Shown here: in pieces, positions 61,911 to 64,000 of the stretch
How the letters are laid out: each line of letters starts with the position of its first letter
Numbering within the stretch: the stretch's first letter is position 1
Assembly (NCBI RefSeq): GCF_004328075.1
Contig: NZ_SJFN01000007.1
Coordinates: 1-64,000, forward strand
Source: Siculibacillus lacustris
Lineage (GTDB): Bacteria > Pseudomonadota > Alphaproteobacteria > Rhizobiales > Ancalomicrobiaceae
Length of the DNA stretch: 64,000 bases
Reading direction: 5' to 3'
Notes under the pieces: generated by a model
Told to the model about the DNA's origin: nothing
What the model saw: only the letters and a program-made list of their open reading frames with translations
Databases searched by the model: none
Position numbers and translations under genes: made by a program

Positions 61911-63053
61911 ATGAATGCACCGCTGCCGAGCGAGAGCCTCGCCGCGGGCTTGCCGCTCGCCCCGCACCCGCCGGTGTCCGAGCCGGTGATCCGGATCGAA
62001 GGCCTGTCCAAGACCTTTTCGGACGCCGCCGGGCCGGTGCTCGACGACGTCTCGCTGCAGATCGCGCGCGGCGACATCTATGGCGTGATCGGCCGATCGG
62101 GGGCGGGCAAGTCGACCCTGGTGCGCTGCATCAACCGGCTGGAGCGGCCGAGCGGGGGCCGGGTGGTGGTCTCGGGGCACGAGACCTCGCGCCTCGAAGG
62201 GCGGGCGCTGCGCACCGCGCGGCGCGACATCGGCATGATCTTCCAGCACTTCAATCTCCTGTCGTCGCGCACCGTCGCCGGCAACGTCGCGCTGCCGCTC
62301 GAGGTCGCCCGCGTGCCGAAGGCCGAACGGGGTCCGCGCATCGCCGCCCTGCTCGAGCTGGTCGGTCTCGCCGACAAGGCGCAGGCCTATCCCTCGGAAC
62401 TGTCGGGGGGGCAGAAACAGCGGGTCGGGATCGCCCGGGCGCTGGCCACCGCGCCGTCGGTGCTGCTCTGCGACGAGGCGACCTCGGCGCTCGACCCGGA
62501 GACCACTCAACAGATCCTGGCGCTGTTGCGCGACATCAACCGTCGGCTCGGCCTGACCGTGGTCCTGGTCACCCACGAGATGGAGGTGGTGCGCGACATC
62601 GCCAGCCACGTCGCGGTGCTGGAGCGCGGCCGTCTGGTCGAGGAAGGGGCGACCTTCGATGTCCTGGCCTTTCCGAAATCGCCGGTGGCGCGGTCGTTCC
62701 TCGCCGGCATCGTCGCCCACGAACTGCCGCCCGAGATCCAGGCGACGCTGTCGCCCGAACCGCAGGCCGACAGCGATCCGGTGATCCGCATCGTCTTCAC
62801 CGGCGCGGCGGCCAACGAACCGATCGTCGCCGATCTGGTCGGGCGGTTCGGTCTGCGGCCGAACATCCTGCACGGCCGGATCGATCAGGTCGCCGGCCGG
62901 CCGCTCGGCGTCCTCACCCTGGTCGCCGGCGACGGCGGCGACGGCCGGCTCGCCGCCGCCCTCGCCCACCTCGCCCGTCTCGGTCTCCATGCGGAAGTGA
63001 TCGGCCATGCCCTTCGACCTGCTCTCGCCCGCCGTCACGGCGGCCCTCGTTGA
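61911..63053 (+). CDS. metN: Methionine ABC transporter ATP-binding protein MetN
   Basis: ATG 61911 follows GAGGAGG and gives 380 residues. Walker A GRSGAGKSTLVRCINRLERPSGG, Q-loop MIFQHFNLLSSRTV, signature LSGGQKQR, Walker B VLLCDEATSALDPETTQ and switch His VTHEMEVV are all MetN-like. The C-terminal ~100 residues form the NIL ligand-sensing domain (DPVIRIVFTGAAANEPIVADLVGRFGLRPNILHGRID), which gives methionine feedback inhibition in this family. Its end overlaps metI by 47 bases. Confidence 0.94.
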   Translation: MNAPLPSESLAAGLPLAPHPPVSEPVIRIEGLSKTFSDAAGPVLDDVSLQIARGDIYGVIGRSGAGKSTLVRCINRLERPSGGRVVVSGHETSRLEGRALRTARRDIGMIFQHFNLLSSRTVAGNVALPLEVARVPKAERGPRIAALLELVGLADKAQAYPSELSGGQKQRVGIARALATAPSVLLCDEATSALDPETTQQILALLRDINRRLGLTVVLVTHEMEVVRDIASHVAVLERGRLVEEGATFDVLAFPKSPVARSFLAGIVAHELPPEIQATLSPEPQADSDPVIRIVFTGAAANEPIVADLVGRFGLRPNILHGRIDQVAGRPLGVLTLVAGDGGDGRLAAALAHLARLGLHAEVIGHALRPALARRHGGPR

Positions 63054-63702
63054 ATCGCTGAAGCAGACCGCCTTCATGGTGTCGGTGGCGGCGGTGCTGT
63101 CGACCCTGCTCGGCCTGCCGCTCGGCATCCTGCTGGTGGTGACCGCGCCGGGCCACATCGCCGAACGTCCGGCGGTCAACCGGGTGGTCGGCACGGTGGT
63201 CAATCTGGTCCGCTCGACGCCGTTCATCATCATGATGGTGGCGATCATCCCCTTCACCCGGCTCGTCGTCGGGACGACGGTCGGCACGGCCGCGGCGATC
63301 GTGCCGCTGACCCTGGCGATCACCCCCCTCTTCGCCCGCCTCGCCGAGACGGCGATGCGCGAGGTCGACCGCGGCGTGATCGAAGCCGCCGAGGCGATCG
63401 GGGCGAGCCCCTGGGAGATCGTCGTCAAGGTGCTGGTGCCGGAGGCCCTGCCCGGCATCGTCGCCGGGGTCACCGTCGCCCTGGTCAGCCTGATCGGCTA
63501 CTCGACCATGGCCGGCACGGTCGGCGGCGGGGGGCTCGGCGACCTCGGCGTGCGCTACGGCTATCAGCGTTTCATGCCGGAGGTGATGGTCGCGGTGGTG
63601 GTGGTGTTGGTGGTGCTGGTCCAGGCGGTCCAGATCGTCGGCGACGCCGTCGCCCGGGCGGTCAATCACCGGATCGCGCGGCGGCGCCGCGGCGGCGTCT
63701 GA
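63007..63702 (+). CDS. metI: Methionine ABC transporter permease MetI
   Basis: The 231-residue protein has five hydrophobic segments and the MetI hallmarks VNLVRSTPFIIMMVAIIPFTRLVVGTTVGTAAAIVPL, an EAA loop VIEAAEAIGASPWEIVVKVLVPEALPGIVAG and IGYSTMAGTVGGGGLGDLGVRYGYQRF. The start at ATG 63007 gives the usual family length. It completes the metQNI importer downstream of the aminotransferase gene. Confidence 0.94.
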   Translation: MPFDLLSPAVTAALVESLKQTAFMVSVAAVLSTLLGLPLGILLVVTAPGHIAERPAVNRVVGTVVNLVRSTPFIIMMVAIIPFTRLVVGTTVGTAAAIVPLTLAITPLFARLAETAMREVDRGVIEAAEAIGASPWEIVVKVLVPEALPGIVAGVTVALVSLIGYSTMAGTVGGGGLGDLGVRYGYQRFMPEVMVAVVVVLVVLVQAVQIVGDAVARAVNHRIARRRRGGV

Positions 63703-64000
63703 ACCGCTCCGCCGGACCGCCGATCGGCGCGTCCTCGGGCGTCGGCCGCCCCGCGCGGGGCGCGCCGGCGCCCGATCCGTTTCGGTGCCCCGCGTTCGCG
63801 GCCCTTTCGGATCCGGCGGCGGTCGGGCGGTCGCACGGGCGCCGGGCCGATTTCGCCGCGCGGGCCGAGCGGCGAAACCGGTTCCCCGGACGTCCGCGGA
63901 TATAAAATATGAAATCTATCGAAAATATTCCGTCCGTGGTCGGATGAAGCGAAGTCGACGAAGCCCACGCCCGTCGCCGCATCACCCCCGTTCCACGGGC
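63703..64000. other. End-of-window intergenic region with GC-rich hairpin and AT-rich patch
   Basis: GCCCCGCGCGGGGC, near 63750, is a perfect 14-base palindrome without a T run. An AT-rich patch at 63900-63930 (TATAAAATATGAAATCTATC) looks like a promoter for a gene beyond the window. Small open frames here have no family features. Confidence 0.4.

Noticed and set aside
63703-63985. Small minus-strand open frames of ~100 codons at the window end
   Set aside because: They are Arg/Pro-rich in a GC-rich stretch with no ribosome site or family pattern.
1-64000. tRNA, rRNA, CRISPR, insertion sequence or integrated phage
   Set aside because: I looked for tRNA arm patterns, repeated spacers, transposase or integrase motifs and terminal repeats and found none.

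Overview
The window comes from a high-GC, densely coded bacterial chromosome. Gene content points to an alphaproteobacterium, possibly Hyphomicrobiales-like: TRAP and ABC uptake of small acids, a fused TRAP QM permease, a class III ketoglutarate-semialdehyde dehydrogenase, a nitrogenase-like methylthio-alkane reductase cluster, and many short 4-base start/stop overlaps. This placement is inference. I see no rRNA, tRNA, CRISPR array, insertion sequence or phage gene.

Layout. (1) 1-984 is the 3' end of adhE, closed by a hairpin terminator. (2) 1084-7357 (minus strand) is a sugar-acid operon: hydroxyacid dehydrogenase, DgoD-like dehydratase, iron-alcohol-dehydrogenase-family reductase, TRAP binding protein and a fused TRAP permease broken by an in-frame TAG. 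A LysR gene is divergent. (3) 8389-11857 is a LysR gene divergent from an MFS carrier and an enolase-superfamily enzyme. (4) 11909-22229 is a sugar-acid regulon: MFS carrier, SMP-30 lactonase, UxaA/GarD-type dehydratase, NTF2-like protein, GntR regulator, FAH-fold enzyme, ketoglutarate-semialdehyde dehydrogenase, a beta-hydroxyacid dehydrogenase, and an Ldh_2-family remnant with its centre deleted. Three promoters here share a near-identical 20-base element, the likely GntR operator. (5) 22315-26909 is an ABC importer plus a metallo-beta-lactamase-fold hydrolase. (6) 27096-32484 holds an AEC carrier, a lipocalin-like protein, a diheme cytochrome c and a membrane-fused spermidine-synthase-like protein.

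(7) 32654-41137 is a LacI-controlled catabolic operon: an APH-fold kinase, an enolase paralog with altered active-site residues, an MHS carrier, a D-2-hydroxyacid dehydrogenase, an MhpD-like hydratase, an HpcH/HpaI aldolase and an RraA-family protein. I know of no described pathway with this composition. (8) 41196-45504 is a second ABC importer with a fused double permease.

(9) 45964-63702 reads as an organosulfur island. It carries cystathionine beta-synthase and gamma-lyase, a sulfonate-type ABC importer, a small cysteine-containing membrane protein, an iron-alcohol-dehydrogenase-family enzyme, the nitrogenase-like marDK/nifX-like/marBH cluster, a small hydrolase, a methionine-type aminotransferase and MetQNI. 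The likely joint job is to import organosulfur compounds, cut C-S bonds in methylthio-alkanes, and route the sulfur through methionine and cysteine. The nitrogenase-like proteins keep the cluster cysteines and lose the N2-site residues, which argues against nitrogen fixation.
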